Positions 10,355 to 23,121 of a stretch of 64,000 nucleotides of DNA are shown piece by piece. The notes beneath the pieces are model-generated. The model had not been told where the DNA came from and searched no databases. It saw only the letters and a list, made by a program, of their open reading frames with translations. The stretch's first letter is position 1, and the number at the start of each line of letters is the position of its first letter. The DNA comes from Thermomonas carbonis (GTDB lineage Bacteria > Pseudomonadota > Gammaproteobacteria > Xanthomonadales > Xanthomonadaceae), in NCBI RefSeq assembly GCF_014396975.1, contig NZ_CP060719.1, positions 2,018,001-2,082,000 on the forward strand, read 5' to 3'. Made by a program: the position numbers and the translations under genes.

Positions 10355-10360
10355 TAAAAT
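10355..10360 (+). promoter_or_regulatory. putative -10 box upstream of the aminotransferase
   Basis: TAAAAT lies 69 bases before the aminotransferase ATG, just after the ppiB terminator. The same TAAAAT box recurs upstream of prpB and gltX in this window. No convincing -35 box is seen. Confidence 0.35.
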
Positions 10361-10429
10361 CCGGCGGCTTTATCCACGTCGCTTGCCCACGTCCTGCCGC
10401 GCCACGCGGCCCTTTCGAGGTCCCCCACG

Positions 10430-11632
10430 ATGCCTCAACTCGCCCGGCGCATGAGTCGCGCCAAGCCCAGCGCCATCATGGCCGTCGCCGAAAAGGCCAA
10501 GCGGCTGAAGTCGGAAGGCCGCGACATCATCAGCTTCTCGATCGGCGTCCCCAATTTCCTGCCCGGCGACCACGTGTATGCCGCCGCGCGCGAAGCGCTG
10601 GACAAGGACAGCGGTCAGTACGGCAGCAATCGTGGTCCCGATGCGCTGCTCGACGCCTTCATCGCGCACATGGACGCGATCGGCCTGGCCGGCTACGGCC
10701 GCGCCAACTGCTCGACCGGCGTCGGCGCCAAGCACGTGATCTACAACTTGGCCGAGGCCCTGCTGGACGAAGGCGACGTCATCGCCTTCCCGGCGCCGTA
10801 CTGGACCACCTACCTCGATATCGCCGACATCGTGAACGCCAAGGCGGTCACCCTGCCGTGCCCGGCTTCGCAGGATTACAAGCTGACCTCGGCGCAGCTC
10901 GACGAGGCGCTGGCCACGCACAAGCCGAAGGTGTTCCTGTTCAACAACCCGTCCAACCCGACCGGCATGGTCTACACCCGCGAGGAGATCGTCGCGCTGG
11001 CCGATGTGCTGGTGAAGTATCCGGACACCTGGATCATCGCCGATGACATCTACAACCGGATGCTGTTCGACGGGCTGGAATACGTGAACTTCGTGCAGGT
11101 CCGCCCGGAACTGCGCGACCGCGTGATCTTCATCGACTCGCTGTCCAAGACCTACGGCATGCCGGGTTGGCGCGTGGGCTTCATGGCCGGGCCGGAATCG
11201 GTGGCGAAGGCGGTCACCACGATGAATTCCAACCACATCACCAATCTCCCGGAAGTCGTCTGCGCCGCGGCAATCGCCGCGCTGAGCGGCCCGCAGGACG
11301 TGCCGACGCAGAAGAACGCGGAGTTCCAGGCCAAGCGCGACCAGGTCATGGCGGTGATGGATGCGATCCCGGGCGTGGTCTGTCCGCGCCCGCAAGGCGC
11401 GTTCTATGTGTTCCCGGACATCAGCAGCGCATTCGGCAAGTCGCATAACGGCGTGCAGATCGAAAACGATGTCGATTTCTGCAACGTGCTGCTGGAAGCG
11501 AAGGGCGTGGCCTGCGTGCCGGGTTCCGCGTTCGGCGAGCCGCGCGCGCTGCGCATCAGCTACACCTGCCCGACGCCGCAGCTGGCGCCGGGCCTGGCAC
11601 GCATCCAGGAATTCTTCGCTGAGTTGGTCTGA
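10430..11632 (+). CDS. pyridoxal-phosphate aspartate aminotransferase (class I/II)
   Basis: A 400-residue fold-type I aminotransferase that should interconvert aspartate/oxaloacetate and glutamate/2-oxoglutarate. The cofactor lysine is in SLSKTYGMPGWRVGF; the N194-type motif is NNPSNPTG and the conserved Asp/Tyr pair is in IADDIYNRML. It resembles the aspartate transaminase subfamily common in Xanthomonadaceae; exact substrate range cannot be read from sequence. It lies 60 bases upstream of mdh, whose product oxaloacetate is its co-substrate. Confidence 0.88.
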   Translation: MPQLARRMSRAKPSAIMAVAEKAKRLKSEGRDIISFSIGVPNFLPGDHVYAAAREALDKDSGQYGSNRGPDALLDAFIAHMDAIGLAGYGRANCSTGVGAKHVIYNLAEALLDEGDVIAFPAPYWTTYLDIADIVNAKAVTLPCPASQDYKLTSAQLDEALATHKPKVFLFNNPSNPTGMVYTREEIVALADVLVKYPDTWIIADDIYNRMLFDGLEYVNFVQVRPELRDRVIFIDSLSKTYGMPGWRVGFMAGPESVAKAVTTMNSNHITNLPEVVCAAAIAALSGPQDVPTQKNAEFQAKRDQVMAVMDAIPGVVCPRPQGAFYVFPDISSAFGKSHNGVQIENDVDFCNVLLEAKGVACVPGSAFGEPRALRISYTCPTPQLAPGLARIQEFFAELV

Positions 11633-11692
11633 CCCATTCGTTCAACCGATGCGGCGCCGCGAGCGCCGCTTCGACATTTCAGGAGCCCCGCA

Positions 11693-12676
11693 ATGAAAGC
11701 CCCCGTCCGTGTTGCAGTCACCGGTGCTGCCGGCCAGATCGGTTACGCCCTGTTGTTCCGCATCGCCTCCGGCGAAATGCTGGGCAAGGACCAGCCGGTG
11801 ATCCTGCAGATGCTGGAACTGCCGATGGAGAAGGCCCAGGCCGCGCTGAAGGGCGTGATGATGGAGCTGGAAGACTGCGCGTTCCCGCTGCTGGCCGGCA
11901 TGGTCGGCACCGACGACGCCGAAGTCGCGTTCAGGGACGCAGACTACGCCCTGCTGGTCGGCGCGCGTCCGCGCGGCCCGGGCATGGAGCGCAAGGACCT
12001 GCTGCTGGAGAACGCCAAGATCTTCACCGCGCAAGGCGCGGCGCTGAACAAGGTCGCCAGCCGCGACATCAAGGTGCTGGTGGTCGGCAACCCGGCCAAC
12101 ACCAATGCCTACATCGCGATGAAGTCCGCGCCCGACCTGCCGGCGAAGAACTTCACCGCGATGCTGCGCCTCGACCACAACCGCGCGCTCTCGCAGCTGG
12201 CCAACAAGGCCGGCGTGGCCGTGGCCGACATCGAGAAGCTGGTCGTGTGGGGCAACCACAGCCCGACGATGTACCCGGACTACCGCTTCGCCACCGTCGG
12301 CGGCGCGTCGCTGGCGGAGAAGATCGGCGACGCCGACTGGAACGCCAACACCTTCATCCCGCAGGTCGGCAAGCGCGGCGCCGCGATCATCGAAGCGCGC
12401 GGGCTGTCGTCCGCCGCATCGGCCGCGAATGCCGCCATCGACCACATTCGCGACTGGGCGCTGGGCACCGACGGCAAGTGGGTGACCATGGGCGTGCCGT
12501 CGGACGGCAGCTACGGCATCCCGGAAGGCGTGATGTACGGCGTGCCGGTGACCTGCGCCAACGGCGAGTACACCCGCATCGAGGGGCTGCCGGTCGACGA
12601 CTTCAGCCGCGCGGCGATGGACAAGACCTTGGCCGAGCTGGAAGAAGAGCGCGCTGGCGTGGCGCACCTGCTCTGA
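11693..12676 (+). CDS. mdh: malate dehydrogenase
   Basis: A 327-residue NAD-dependent malate dehydrogenase of the TCA cycle. It has the nucleotide-binding start [20 protein letters not shown], the substrate Arg loop in [15 protein letters not shown], and the catalytic His in [15 protein letters not shown]. This is the cytosolic-type subfamily, not the E. coli type. A good AGGAG lies 8 bases before the ATG. A terminator follows. Confidence 0.96.
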   Translation: MKAPVRVAVTGAAGQIGYALLFRIASGEMLGKDQPVILQMLELPMEKAQAALKGVMMELEDCAFPLLAGMVGTDDAEVAFRDADYALLVGARPRGPGMERKDLLLENAKIFTAQGAALNKVASRDIKVLVVGNPANTNAYIAMKSAPDLPAKNFTAMLRLDHNRALSQLANKAGVAVADIEKLVVWGNHSPTMYPDYRFATVGGASLAEKIGDADWNANTFIPQVGKRGAAIIEARGLSSAASAANAAIDHIRDWALGTDGKWVTMGVPSDGSYGIPEGVMYGVPVTCANGEYTRIEGLPVDDFSRAAMDKTLAELEEERAGVAHLL

Positions 12677-12700
12677 TCCACTTGCTGCCGTTGCACCACG

Positions 12701-12725
12701 AAACGCCGGGCAATGCCCGGCGTTT
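12701..12725 (+). terminator. rho-independent terminator of mdh
   Basis: AACGCCGGG and CCCGGCGTT pair around a CAATG loop and lead into TTTT. It lies 24 bases after the mdh stop. Confidence 0.85.
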
Positions 12726-12972
12726 TCGTCTCAACGTGCGCGTCGCGTGAGCACGCCGGTTGACGAATACGTGAGGCAATGGCCCATCGTCGCGATGCCT
12801 GCGCAGGAATGAGGGGCTTGACGCGCCGTGTTCTACCCAGGACTTCTTCGCCTCCGTGCCTCCAGCGGCGCGGCCGTAAGTGTGCGCGGGAGTCGATCCG
12901 GACGCAGGACGAGGCTGGCAACAGGATCCGCTCCGGACTTTAGTCGGGTGCCGGCGAGTCCGGCCGACGCGC

Positions 12973-12978
12973 TAAAAT
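12973..12978 (+). promoter_or_regulatory. putative -10 box upstream of prpB
   Basis: TAAAAT lies 29 bases before the prpB ATG. No clear -35 is seen; TTGACG near 12814 is too far away. In the roughly 280 bases between the mdh terminator and prpB I see no other element. Confidence 0.35.
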
Positions 12979-13007
12979 GGCGGACTCCGACCAAGGAACC
13001 GCCGCCC

Positions 13008-13886
13008 ATGTCCGCGACCGCCGGCGCACGCTTCCGTGCCGACCTATCCATCGAATCCCCGTTGCAGGTGATGGGCGCGATTACGGCTTATGCCGGCCTG
13101 ATGGCCAAGCGCACCGGCTACAAGGCGCTGTACCTGTCCGGCGGAGGCGTCGCCGCCAATTCGCTGGGCGTGCCCGACCTCGGCATCTCCACGATGGAAG
13201 ACGTGCTCACCGATGCGCGCCGCATCGTCGACGCCACTGGCATGCCGCTGCTGGTCGACATCGACACCGGCTGGGGCGGGGCGTTCAACATCGGCCGCAC
13301 GATCCGCAACTTCGAGCGCATCGGCGTGGCCGCGGTGCACATGGAAGACCAGGTCGGGCAGAAGCGCTGCGGCCATCGTCCGGGCAAGGAAGTGGTGAGC
13401 ACGCAGGAAATGGTGGATCGCATCAAGTCCGCAGTGGACGCGCGCACGGATGGCGATTTCGTGATCATGGCGCGCACCGACGCCGCTGCGGTCGAGGGCC
13501 TCGACAGCGCGATCGAGCGCGCAGTGGCTTACGTCGAAGCGGGCGCCGACATGGTGTTCCCGGAAGCGATGACCTCGCTCGACGACTACCGCAAGGTCAA
13601 GGCCGCGGTACAGGTGCCGATCCTGGCCAACCTCACCGAGTTCGGCAGCACGCCGTTCTACACCACCGACGAACTGCACGATGCCGGCGTCGACATCGCC
13701 CTGTATTGCTGCGGCGCCTATCGCGCGATGAACAAGGCGGCGCTCAACTTCTACGAAACCGTGCGTCGCGAGGGCACCCAGAAGCACATCGTCGACACCC
13801 TGCAGACCCGGGCTGAGCTCTACGACTTCCTCGGCTATCACGCCTACGAAGACAAGCTCGACGCGCTGTTTGCGCAGACCAAGTAA
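13008..13886 (+). CDS. prpB: 2-methylisocitrate lyase
   Basis: A 292-residue lyase that splits 2-methylisocitrate to pyruvate and succinate, the last step of the methylcitrate cycle for propionyl-CoA. The catalytic loop Cys is in [13 protein letters not shown], the metal-binding acids in VDIDTGWGG, and the conserved ARTDA follows. The ATG at 13008 ([13 protein letters not shown]) is the family start; the frame is open upstream but non-homologous. prpC follows 19 bases later. No prpD, acnD or prpR lies nearby. Confidence 0.93.
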   Translation: MSATAGARFRADLSIESPLQVMGAITAYAGLMAKRTGYKALYLSGGGVAANSLGVPDLGISTMEDVLTDARRIVDATGMPLLVDIDTGWGGAFNIGRTIRNFERIGVAAVHMEDQVGQKRCGHRPGKEVVSTQEMVDRIKSAVDARTDGDFVIMARTDAAAVEGLDSAIERAVAYVEAGADMVFPEAMTSLDDYRKVKAAVQVPILANLTEFGSTPFYTTDELHDAGVDIALYCCGAYRAMNKAALNFYETVRREGTQKHIVDTLQTRAELYDFLGYHAYEDKLDALFAQTK

Positions 13887-13905
13887 GCAAGCGAAGGACA
13901 ACACA

Positions 13906-15063
13906 ATGAGCGAACAGATTCCCGCGCCCGGCGCGTTCAAGCCGAAGAAGTCGGTTGCCCTGAGCGGCACGGCTGCCGGCAACACCGCGCTGTGTACCGT
14001 CGGTCGCAGCGGCAACGACCTGCATTACCGAGGCTACGACATCCTCGACTTCGCCAACACCAGCGAGTTCGAGGAGATCGCCTACCTGTTGGTGCACGGC
14101 AAGCTGCCGAACAAGGCGGAGCTGGCCGGGTACAAGGCCAAGTTGAAGTCGTTGCGCGGCATCCCGGCGGCGGTGAAGTCGGCACTGGAAGAATTGCCGC
14201 CATCGGCGCACCCCATGGACGTGATGCGCACCGGCGTATCGGTGCTCGGTTGCGTGTCGCCGGAGAAGGACGACCACAACCATCCCGGCGCGCGCGACAT
14301 CGCCGACAAGCTGATGGCCTCGCTCGGTTCGATGCTGCTGTACTGGTATCACTGGAGCCACAACGGACGCGCCATCGATGTGGAAACCGACGACGACAGC
14401 ATCGGTGGCCACTTCCTGCACCTGCTGCATGGCGAAGCGCCGCGCGAATCGTGGGTGCGCGCGATGCACACCAGCCTGATCCTGTACGCCGAGCATGAGT
14501 TCAATGCCTCTACCTTCGCCGCGCGGGTGATTGCCGGGACCGGCAGTGACATGCATTCCTGCGTCACCGGTGCGATCGGCGCACTGCGCGGGCCGAAGCA
14601 CGGCGGCGCAAACGAAGTCGCGTTCGAGGTGCAGAAGCGCTACGAGACGCCCGACGAAGCGGAAGCCGACATCAAGGCGCGAGTCGAACGCAAGGAAGTG
14701 GTGATCGGCTTCGGCCATCCGGTGTACACGGTGTCCGATCCGCGCAACCAGGTGATCAAGGACGTCGCGCGGGAATTGTCTGCCGAGCAGGGCGACACGA
14801 AGATGTACGACATCGCCGAGCGCCTGGAATCGGTGATGTGGGACATCAAGAAGATGTTCCCGAACCTCGACTGGTTCAGCGCTGTCAGCTACCACATGAT
14901 GGGCGTGCCCACCGCGATGTTCACCCCGCTGTTCGTGATCGCCCGCACCAGCGGCTGGAGCGCGCACGTGATCGAGCAGCGCATCGACGGCAAGATCATC
15001 CGCCCCAGCGCGAACTACACCGGACCGGAAGACCGCGAATACGTGCCGCTCGACAAGCGTTGA
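13906..15063 (+). CDS. prpC: 2-methylcitrate synthase
   Basis: A 385-residue citrate-synthase-family enzyme condensing propionyl-CoA with oxaloacetate. Family signatures are [10 protein letters not shown], the active-site His in [13 protein letters not shown] and [13 protein letters not shown], and the catalytic region [15 protein letters not shown]. Distinguishing methylcitrate from citrate synthase rests on the prpB neighbour as well as resemblance. It forms an operon with prpB and ends at a strong terminator. Confidence 0.93.
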   Translation: MSEQIPAPGAFKPKKSVALSGTAAGNTALCTVGRSGNDLHYRGYDILDFANTSEFEEIAYLLVHGKLPNKAELAGYKAKLKSLRGIPAAVKSALEELPPSAHPMDVMRTGVSVLGCVSPEKDDHNHPGARDIADKLMASLGSMLLYWYHWSHNGRAIDVETDDDSIGGHFLHLLHGEAPRESWVRAMHTSLILYAEHEFNASTFAARVIAGTGSDMHSCVTGAIGALRGPKHGGANEVAFEVQKRYETPDEAEADIKARVERKEVVIGFGHPVYTVSDPRNQVIKDVARELSAEQGDTKMYDIAERLESVMWDIKKMFPNLDWFSAVSYHMMGVPTAMFTPLFVIARTSGWSAHVIEQRIDGKIIRPSANYTGPEDREYVPLDKR

Positions 15064-15077
15064 GTGGTTGGACGTGA

Positions 15078-15115
15078 AACGGAAAAGCCGCGCACTGCGC
15101 GGCTTTTCCGTTTTC
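15078..15115 (+). terminator. rho-independent terminator of prpBC
   Basis: A long perfect stem, ACGGAAAAGCCGCGC with GCGCGGCTTTTCCGT, around a short loop. The T-rich arm is followed by TTTT. Confidence 0.92.
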
Positions 15116-15148
15116 GGTGATCAGGTCACGAGGCCCGCACCTTGCAAA

Positions 15149-15610
15149 TCAACCGCGGCGCGATTTCAGCTTCTGCACCTGCAGGAAGGTGTGGTCGCCG
15201 ATGGTCGCCACTTGATAGGCATTGCGCCAACTCGGGCTGGCGATCGCATGCGCCATGAAGTGGCTGGCACCGGGCACGATCTCGCGGCGTTGGCCCTTGG
15301 GCAGCGACCAGTTGTGCTCGGATTCCAGCGCGATGGTGACGGCTTCGGCCCAGGCTTCGCCGTTGGACAGGCGGGTCTGCGGCGACACGATGGTGGGTGC
15401 GAACTGCTTGCGGGCAGTGACCACCTCGCAGACATTCTGCCCCCACAGGCCACTGTCGCGGCGACGCAGGGCGACCTCGGCGACGGCTCGCTGGCCACGC
15501 ACCGACTGGTCGCGTGCTTCGAGGTACACGGTGGTGGACAAACACAGCGAATCTGCGGCCGGTTGCGGCAGCACGTTGCTTGACAGCCAGAGGATCCAGG
15601 CCAGTTTCAT
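15149..15610 (-). CDS. SleB-like cell wall hydrolase
   Basis: A 153-residue protein of the cell-wall hydrolase SleB/CwlJ-like family (Hydrolase_2 domain). The N-terminus MKLAWILWLSSNVLPQPA is a short hydrophobic export signal. The domain starts at CLSTTVYLEARDQSVRGQRA, with the conserved Glu of YLEAR and the Trp/Cys stretch GLWGQNVCEVV. Such enzymes cut peptidoglycan glycan strands. I chose the ATG at 15610; longer starts add 21 residues without a signal. It converges with prpC. Confidence 0.8.
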   Translation of the reverse strand: MKLAWILWLSSNVLPQPAADSLCLSTTVYLEARDQSVRGQRAVAEVALRRRDSGLWGQNVCEVVTARKQFAPTIVSPQTRLSNGEAWAEAVTIALESEHNWSLPKGQRREIVPGASHFMAHAIASPSWRNAYQVATIGDHTFLQVQKLKSRRG

Positions 15611-15891
15611 GTCGTACTCCTTGCTCCGTTGCGGCGCAGGCGCTTGCATCGGCAGCAACCGATGGCAAGGCATGCGTCATGGCGTACTGGGGAGGGCGGC
15701 AGCTCTATGGCGGCCTTTGCCCGGGCCCGCCGCATTCGAGTGCGGGGGCGGGTTGCCTGCCTGTGCGCGAAGGTGCGCGTCCGGTCAGGGCGGAAAGTCG
15801 GCGCACCTTAGGGGCGCTTTCCCCAACGCCAGCTGAACAGCGATTTTGGAAGCCACTGATTCGATTGGAGTTTTTGTTCGGAGTAGTAGGT

Positions 15892-18266
<2,375 letters not shown>

Positions 18267-19349
18267 ATGAATAAGAAACTCCTCTGCGCTGCCCTGCTGG
18301 GTAGTCTGGGTATGGCGCAGGCTGCGTCCGCCCAGGAGTTTGATGATCGCTGGTATGTCTCCGGTTCGACCGGTGTGAACTTCCAGGACAATGATCGTGG
18401 TACCGAGGATTCGCTGTTTGGAACCTTGGGTTTCGGCAAGTTCCTGAACCCGAATCTCTCGCTCGAAGCGGAACTGAACTATCAGAACCCCGACAAGACC
18501 ATCAACCCGAACCTGTGGTGGAGCCAGTATGGTGTTTCGGTTGATGCGCGTTACCACTTCCGGAATGTCGATTCCAAGTGGTGGCCGTACGTGCGCGGTG
18601 GCGTCGGCTATCAGCGCCATGAGGAAGAGTACAACGCCTTCCCGAACCCGAATTCTCCGGGGCAGCACGAAGATTCCAACCTCGCCCTGAACCTGGGTGC
18701 AGGTCTGCAGTTCGATTTCGGTCGCGTCGACCTGCGTACCGAAGTAGGTACCCGCGTTGATTTCGACGATCAGCAGGCTCGCATCGGTAGCCAGGAAGAC
18801 ATGTTCACCGACCTGCTGGCTTCGGTCGGCCTGACGGTGGCCCTCGGACCGGAGCCGGTTGCCCCGGTTGCCCCGGCACCGGTCGCCGAGACCAGCTGTG
18901 CGGATCTGGATGACGACGGCGACGGCGTCAACAACTGCAACGACAAGTGCCCGGGTTCGCAGGCTGGCCAGACCATCGGTCCGGATGGCTGCCCGGTGCC
19001 GGTCTCGATCGACCTGAAGGGCGTCAACTTCGACTTCGACAAGTCGACCCTGCGTCCGGACGCCGTCGCGATCCTCAACGAAGCCGTTGAAATCCTGAAG
19101 CGCTATCCCGAGCTGCGCGTCGAAGTCGCCGGTCACACCGACCTGTGCGGCACCGACGTCTACAACCAGTCGCTGTCGGAGCGTCGCGCCAAGGCCGTGT
19201 ACGACTACCTCACCGGCAACGGTGTCGACGGTGGCCGTCTGGCTGGTCCGGTCGGTTACGGCGAGAGCCGTCCGCTGGAGCAGACCGCGCAGACGCTGCC
19301 GGGTTGCAAGAGCGAGACCAACCGCCGCACCGAGCTGAACGCCCAGTAA
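18267..19349 (+). CDS. ompA: OmpA-family outer membrane protein
   Basis: A 360-residue outer-membrane protein that links the envelope to peptidoglycan. A signal peptide (MNKKLLCAALLGSLGMAQA, cleavage near ASAQ) precedes an 8-strand barrel domain (about 25-200). A short Pro/Val/Ala hinge and a thrombospondin-type-3 calcium repeat (DLDDDGDGVNNCNDKCP) follow. The C-terminal OmpA peptidoglycan-binding domain (about 250-360) has VNFDFDKSTLRPDA, EVAGHTD and SERRAKAVYDYL. Codon choice (many GGT, CGT) fits high expression. Confidence 0.93.
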   Translation: MNKKLLCAALLGSLGMAQAASAQEFDDRWYVSGSTGVNFQDNDRGTEDSLFGTLGFGKFLNPNLSLEAELNYQNPDKTINPNLWWSQYGVSVDARYHFRNVDSKWWPYVRGGVGYQRHEEEYNAFPNPNSPGQHEDSNLALNLGAGLQFDFGRVDLRTEVGTRVDFDDQQARIGSQEDMFTDLLASVGLTVALGPEPVAPVAPAPVAETSCADLDDDGDGVNNCNDKCPGSQAGQTIGPDGCPVPVSIDLKGVNFDFDKSTLRPDAVAILNEAVEILKRYPELRVEVAGHTDLCGTDVYNQSLSERRAKAVYDYLTGNGVDGGRLAGPVGYGESRPLEQTAQTLPGCKSETNRRTELNAQ

Positions 19350-19373
19350 TCCTGGTCGCCAGTGATGCAACAT

Positions 19374-19405
19374 GCGAAGCCCGGCCTTGTGCCGGGCTTC
19401 GTCTT
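19374..19405 (+). terminator. rho-independent terminator of ompA
   Basis: GCGAAGCCCGGC and GCCGGGCTTCGT pair around a CTTGT loop, followed by CTTT. The stem is strong but the T-tract is weak. Confidence 0.7.
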
Positions 19406-19483
19406 TGCGCGAAAGCGAAACGCGATTGCGGCATTCGTACGGCAGCACCTACACTGCAAGCCTCACCGGGGAGTCCTGTTTCC

Positions 19484-19993
19484 ATGTCGTCGATTCGCAG
19501 CACATTGCCGCTCCTGTTGTCCCTTGCGATGCCGGGTCTGGTGCATGCGGCGGGCGATGCCTGCCACGGCGAGGCGCTGTCCGCGACACCGGTGCGACCC
19601 ACGTTGATCGCACCGGTCGCCATCGAATTGCCGCCTGCCACCACCCAGCTTGGTGGTGCGACCGGCGTGCTGTCGCAGTCCTTCGACGAAGCGTTGTCGC
19701 TCGACAACGTGCTGCTGCGGATCCGCTTGGACGGTTGTCGGGAGATGGCGAAAGCGAACATCCCGGCAAGCGTGGCCAAACCGGGCGATCCTGCCGCCTA
19801 CAAGCCGCGCACCGAGTTCGACAACGCCCCGTGGCGTTTCGACATGACCCAGAACGGCAAGCGGATGACGGCCGATGAATTCGATGCGTGGATGAAGGCC
19901 AAGGGCGTGCGTGTAGTGGGCCGCAAGGACCCACCCGCGGCCGAGGCGAGCACGCCGCCTGCAGCCGCTCCAGCGGACAAGGCGAAGAAATAA
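19484..19993 (+). CDS. secreted hypothetical protein
   Basis: A 169-residue protein with a cleavable signal peptide (MSSIRSTLPLLLSLAMPGLVHAAGDA). The mature part has a Pro-rich segment, a conserved-looking core NAPWRFDMTQNGKRMTADEFDAWMKAKG and a low-complexity Ala/Pro tail ending in Lys residues. I do not recognise the family. The ATG at 19484 is chosen because it starts the signal peptide. It lies 26 bases upstream of the pseudouridine synthase and may be co-transcribed with it. Confidence 0.7.
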   Translation: MSSIRSTLPLLLSLAMPGLVHAAGDACHGEALSATPVRPTLIAPVAIELPPATTQLGGATGVLSQSFDEALSLDNVLLRIRLDGCREMAKANIPASVAKPGDPAAYKPRTEFDNAPWRFDMTQNGKRMTADEFDAWMKAKGVRVVGRKDPPAAEASTPPAAAPADKAKK

Positions 19994-20018
19994 CCCGCCT
20001 ACATTTGCCGCCGCAGGA

Positions 20019-20759
20019 ATGAAGGTGGCCGATGGACCGCGCAGGATCGGATTGGCTCGCGTCCTCTCCAAACGAGGGCTTTGTTCGCGCACGCAGGCAA
20101 GTGGATTGATCCGCGAGGGACGCGTGCAGGTCGATGGGCGCGTGGTGCGCGATCCCGAATTCCCGACGATTGCAGGCAGGCACCACATCGCTGTCGACGG
20201 GCGCGGGATCGAGGAAACAGCCCCGCAAACCATCCACTTGGTGCTCAACAAGCCGCGCGGCCTGGTAACGACGCTTCAGGACGAGCAAGGGCGCGACACC
20301 GTCTATCGCTGCTTCGACGGCGCGGGACTGGGCTTCATTGCGCCGGTCGGGCGCCTCGACAAGGCCAGCGAAGGCTTGCTGTTGTTCACCAATGATCCGG
20401 CATGGGCCGCTCGCATCACCTCGCCCGATTCCGGGCCGGACAAGACTTATCACGTGCAGGTGGACTGCATTCCCGACGCGCCGATGCTGGCATCGATGCA
20501 GGCGGGCGTCGCATGCGAAGGCGAAGTCCTGCGCGCGAAGTCTGTGCAACTCCTGCGTGCCGGCGGGAAGAACGCCTGGCTCGAAGTCGTGCTGGACGAG
20601 GGCCGCAATCGTCAGATCCGCCGCTTGCTGGCCGCTTTCGACATCGGCGTGTTGCGGCTGTTGCGGGTCGCCATCGGCACGTTGCAACTCGGCGAATTGC
20701 CGAAGGGGCAGTGGCGCTCGCTCACTGCCGAAGAAGTCGCCGCGCTCGGCGGCGACTGA
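20019..20759 (+). CDS. pseudouridine synthase, RsuA/RluB/E/F family
   Basis: A 246-residue enzyme that isomerises uridine to pseudouridine in rRNA. An N-terminal S4 RNA-binding domain (LARVLSKRGLCSRTQASGLI) precedes the catalytic domain with PVGRLDKASEGLLLFTND, whose Asp is the nucleophile, and the later EGRNRQIRRLL motif. The family member (RsuA, RluB, RluE or RluF) cannot be decided by eye. It ends 4 bases before the kbl stop on the other strand. Confidence 0.88.
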   Translation: MKVADGPRRIGLARVLSKRGLCSRTQASGLIREGRVQVDGRVVRDPEFPTIAGRHHIAVDGRGIEETAPQTIHLVLNKPRGLVTTLQDEQGRDTVYRCFDGAGLGFIAPVGRLDKASEGLLLFTNDPAWAARITSPDSGPDKTYHVQVDCIPDAPMLASMQAGVACEGEVLRAKSVQLLRAGGKNAWLEVVLDEGRNRQIRRLLAAFDIGVLRLLRVAIGTLQLGELPKGQWRSLTAEEVAALGGD

Positions 20760-20763
20760 CACT

Positions 20764-21957
20764 TCAGGCCTTCAGTACGCCCAGTTCGTGGCCGATACGG
20801 ATGAAGGCATCGATCGCGCGGTCGAGCTGTTCGCGCGTATGCGCGGCACTGATCTGGGTGCGGATGCGCGCCTGCCCCTTGGCCACCACCGGGAAGAAGA
20901 AGCCGATCGCGTAGATGCCTTCCTCCAGCAGCCGCTCCGCAAAGCGCTGCGCGAGTGGTGCGTCGTACAACATCACCGGGCTGATCGGGTGCACGCCGGG
21001 CTTGATGTCGAAGCCGGCATCGACCATGCGGGTGCGGAAGTAGGCGGTGTTCTCGCGCAGGCGTTCGCGCAGTTCACCGGCGGACGACAGCATGTCGAAT
21101 GCCTCGATGCCGGCGGCCACCACGTGCGGCGGCAGCGAATTGGAGAACAGGTACGGACGCGAACGCTGGCGCAGCAGCTCGATGACGTCCTTCTTCGCGG
21201 TGGTGAAGCCACCCAGCGCACCACCCATTGCCTTGCCCAGGGTACCGGTGAAGATGTCGATCTTCTCCATCACACCCTTCACTTCGGCGGAGCCGCGGCC
21301 GGTGGCGCCGAGGAAGCCGGTGGCATGGCATTCGTCGATGTGGACCAGCGCGCCGTACTTCTGCGCCAGCGCCGTGATCTCGTCGAGCGGCGCGATGAAG
21401 CCGTCCATCGAGAACACGCCGTCAGTGGTGATCATGATCGTGCGCGCGCCATCCGCTTTGGCCTGCACGAGTTGCGCTTCCAGATCGGCGATTTCGCAGT
21501 TGGCGTAGCGATAGCGCTTCGCTTTGCACAGGCGCACGCCATCGATGATCGAGGCATGGTTGAGCGCGTCACTGATGATCGCGTCGTGTTCGTCCAGCAG
21601 CGGCTCGAACAGGCCGCCGTTGGCATCGAAGCAGGCGGCATAGAGGATGGTGTCCTCGGTGCCGAAGAAGTCGGCGATGGTTTTCTCGAGCTGCTTGTGC
21701 AGGTCCTGGGTGCCGCAGATGAAGCGCACGCTGGCCATGCCGAAACCGTGCGTATCCAGCGCATCCTTGGCCGCGGCGATGACGTCCGGATGATCGGCAA
21801 GGCCCAGGTAGTTGTTGGCACAGAAATTCAGCACCGTGCGGCCATCGGCGAGGGTGATTTCTGCCGACTGCGGGCTGGTGATGATGCGCTCGGATTTGAA
21901 CAGGCCGGCGGCACGGATCTCATCGAGGGTGTCGGCGTAACGCTGGGTCAATTCCAC
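20764..21957 (-). CDS. kbl: glycine C-acetyltransferase (2-amino-3-ketobutyrate CoA ligase)
   Basis: A 397-residue PLP enzyme of the alpha-oxoamine synthase family. It splits 2-amino-3-ketobutyrate with CoA to glycine and acetyl-CoA, completing threonine breakdown after Tdh. Visible motifs are [30 protein letters not shown] and the cofactor lysine in [14 protein letters not shown]. The start is a GTG at 21957 inside the end of tdh (10-base overlap); it gives the conserved [18 protein letters not shown]-terminus. Confidence 0.95.
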   Translation of the reverse strand: MELTQRYADTLDEIRAAGLFKSERIITSPQSAEITLADGRTVLNFCANNYLGLADHPDVIAAAKDALDTHGFGMASVRFICGTQDLHKQLEKTIADFFGTEDTILYAACFDANGGLFEPLLDEHDAIISDALNHASIIDGVRLCKAKRYRYANCEIADLEAQLVQAKADGARTIMITTDGVFSMDGFIAPLDEITALAQKYGALVHIDECHATGFLGATGRGSAEVKGVMEKIDIFTGTLGKAMGGALGGFTTAKKDVIELLRQRSRPYLFSNSLPPHVVAAGIEAFDMLSSAGELRERLRENTAYFRTRMVDAGFDIKPGVHPISPVMLYDAPLAQRFAERLLEEGIYAIGFFFPVVAKGQARIRTQISAAHTREQLDRAIDAFIRIGHELGVLKA

Positions 21958-22970
21958 GACAGCACCACCTTGCCCGACTTGCCGCCTTCCATCAGGTCGA
22001 AGCCCTTCTGGAAATCGTCGATCGGCAACTGGTGGGTCAGCACCTTGCCGAGCGGGAAGCCGCTCAACACGAGTTGGGTCATCTTGTACCAGGTCTCGTA
22101 CATCTTGCGGCCGTACATGCCATGGATGGTGAGGCCCTTGAAGATGATCTTGTCCCAGTCCGCACCGGCGCCCTTGGGCATGATGCCGAGCATCGCGATC
22201 TTGCCGCCGTGGTACATGCAGTCGAGCATGTCGTTGAAGGCGCGCGGGTTGCCGCTCATCTCCAGGCCCACGTCGAAGCCCTCCATGTGCAGGTCGGCCA
22301 TCACGTCCTTGAGCGAGGTGTTGGCGACGTTGACCACGCGGGTCGCGCCCATGTCGGCGGCCAGCTTCAGGCGGAAGTCGTTGACGTCGGTGACGACGAC
22401 GTTGCGCGCGCCGATGTGCTTGCAGATGCCGGCGGCGATCACCCCGATCGGGCCGGCGCCGGTGATCAGCACGTCCTCGCCGACCACGTCGAATTCCAGC
22501 GCGCAGTGCGCGGCGTTGCCGTAGGGATCGAAGAACGCGGCGAGCTCGCTCGGGATCTGGTCCGGGATCGGCCACAGGTTCGATGCCGGCATCACGATGT
22601 ATTCGGCGAACGCGCCATCGCGGTTCACGCCGATGCCGACCGTGTTCGGGCACAAGTGCTGCTTGCCGGCCCGGCAGTTGCGGCAATGGCCGCAGACGAT
22701 GTGGCCTTCCGCGCTGACGCGCTGGCCCAACTGGTAGCCGGTCACACCCGGACCGAGGTCGACGATGCGGCCGACGAATTCATGCCCGATCACGAGCCCT
22801 GGCTTGATGGTGCGCTGGCTCCACTCGTCCCACAGGTAGATGTGCAGGTCGGTGCCGCAGATGGCGGTCTTTTCCAGCTTGATCAACACCTCGTTGGGAC
22901 CGGGCGTCGGCACAGGCACCTGCTCCATCCAGATGCCCTTGCCGGTCTCGCGCTTGACCAAGGCCTTCAT
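21948..22970 (-). CDS. tdh: L-threonine 3-dehydrogenase
   Basis: A 340-residue zinc-dependent medium-chain dehydrogenase that oxidises threonine to 2-amino-3-ketobutyrate. The catalytic zinc site is in [10 protein letters not shown] and IGHEFVG, structural zinc cysteines in [15 protein letters not shown], and the NAD site in [14 protein letters not shown] chose the ATG at 22970 ([14 protein letters not shown]), preceded by GCAGG; an in-frame ATG at 22985 would add five residues. It is co-transcribed with kbl. Confidence 0.96.
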   Translation of the reverse strand: MKALVKRETGKGIWMEQVPVPTPGPNEVLIKLEKTAICGTDLHIYLWDEWSQRTIKPGLVIGHEFVGRIVDLGPGVTGYQLGQRVSAEGHIVCGHCRNCRAGKQHLCPNTVGIGVNRDGAFAEYIVMPASNLWPIPDQIPSELAAFFDPYGNAAHCALEFDVVGEDVLITGAGPIGVIAAGICKHIGARNVVVTDVNDFRLKLAADMGATRVVNVANTSLKDVMADLHMEGFDVGLEMSGNPRAFNDMLDCMYHGGKIAMLGIMPKGAGADWDKIIFKGLTIHGMYGRKMYETWYKMTQLVLSGFPLGKVLTHQLPIDDFQKGFDLMEGGKSGKVVLSWN

Positions 22971-23121
22971 TGTTGCCTGCGACATGGCAGTCCACCGTGC
23001 TGGAAAGGCCGACATTCTACTGCCGTGCGCATGGCCGGCCCGCGCCATGACCGCCGGCACACGCGCCTTCACGGGCGACGGTGATGTAATGGGAAATTGA
23101 TCCGGATCGAGGAAAACCTGA

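Noticed and set aside
12815..12978. TTGACG at about 12814 as the -35 of the prpB promoter
   Set aside because: It is about 150 bases from the TAAAAT box, far beyond the 16-18 base spacing needed.
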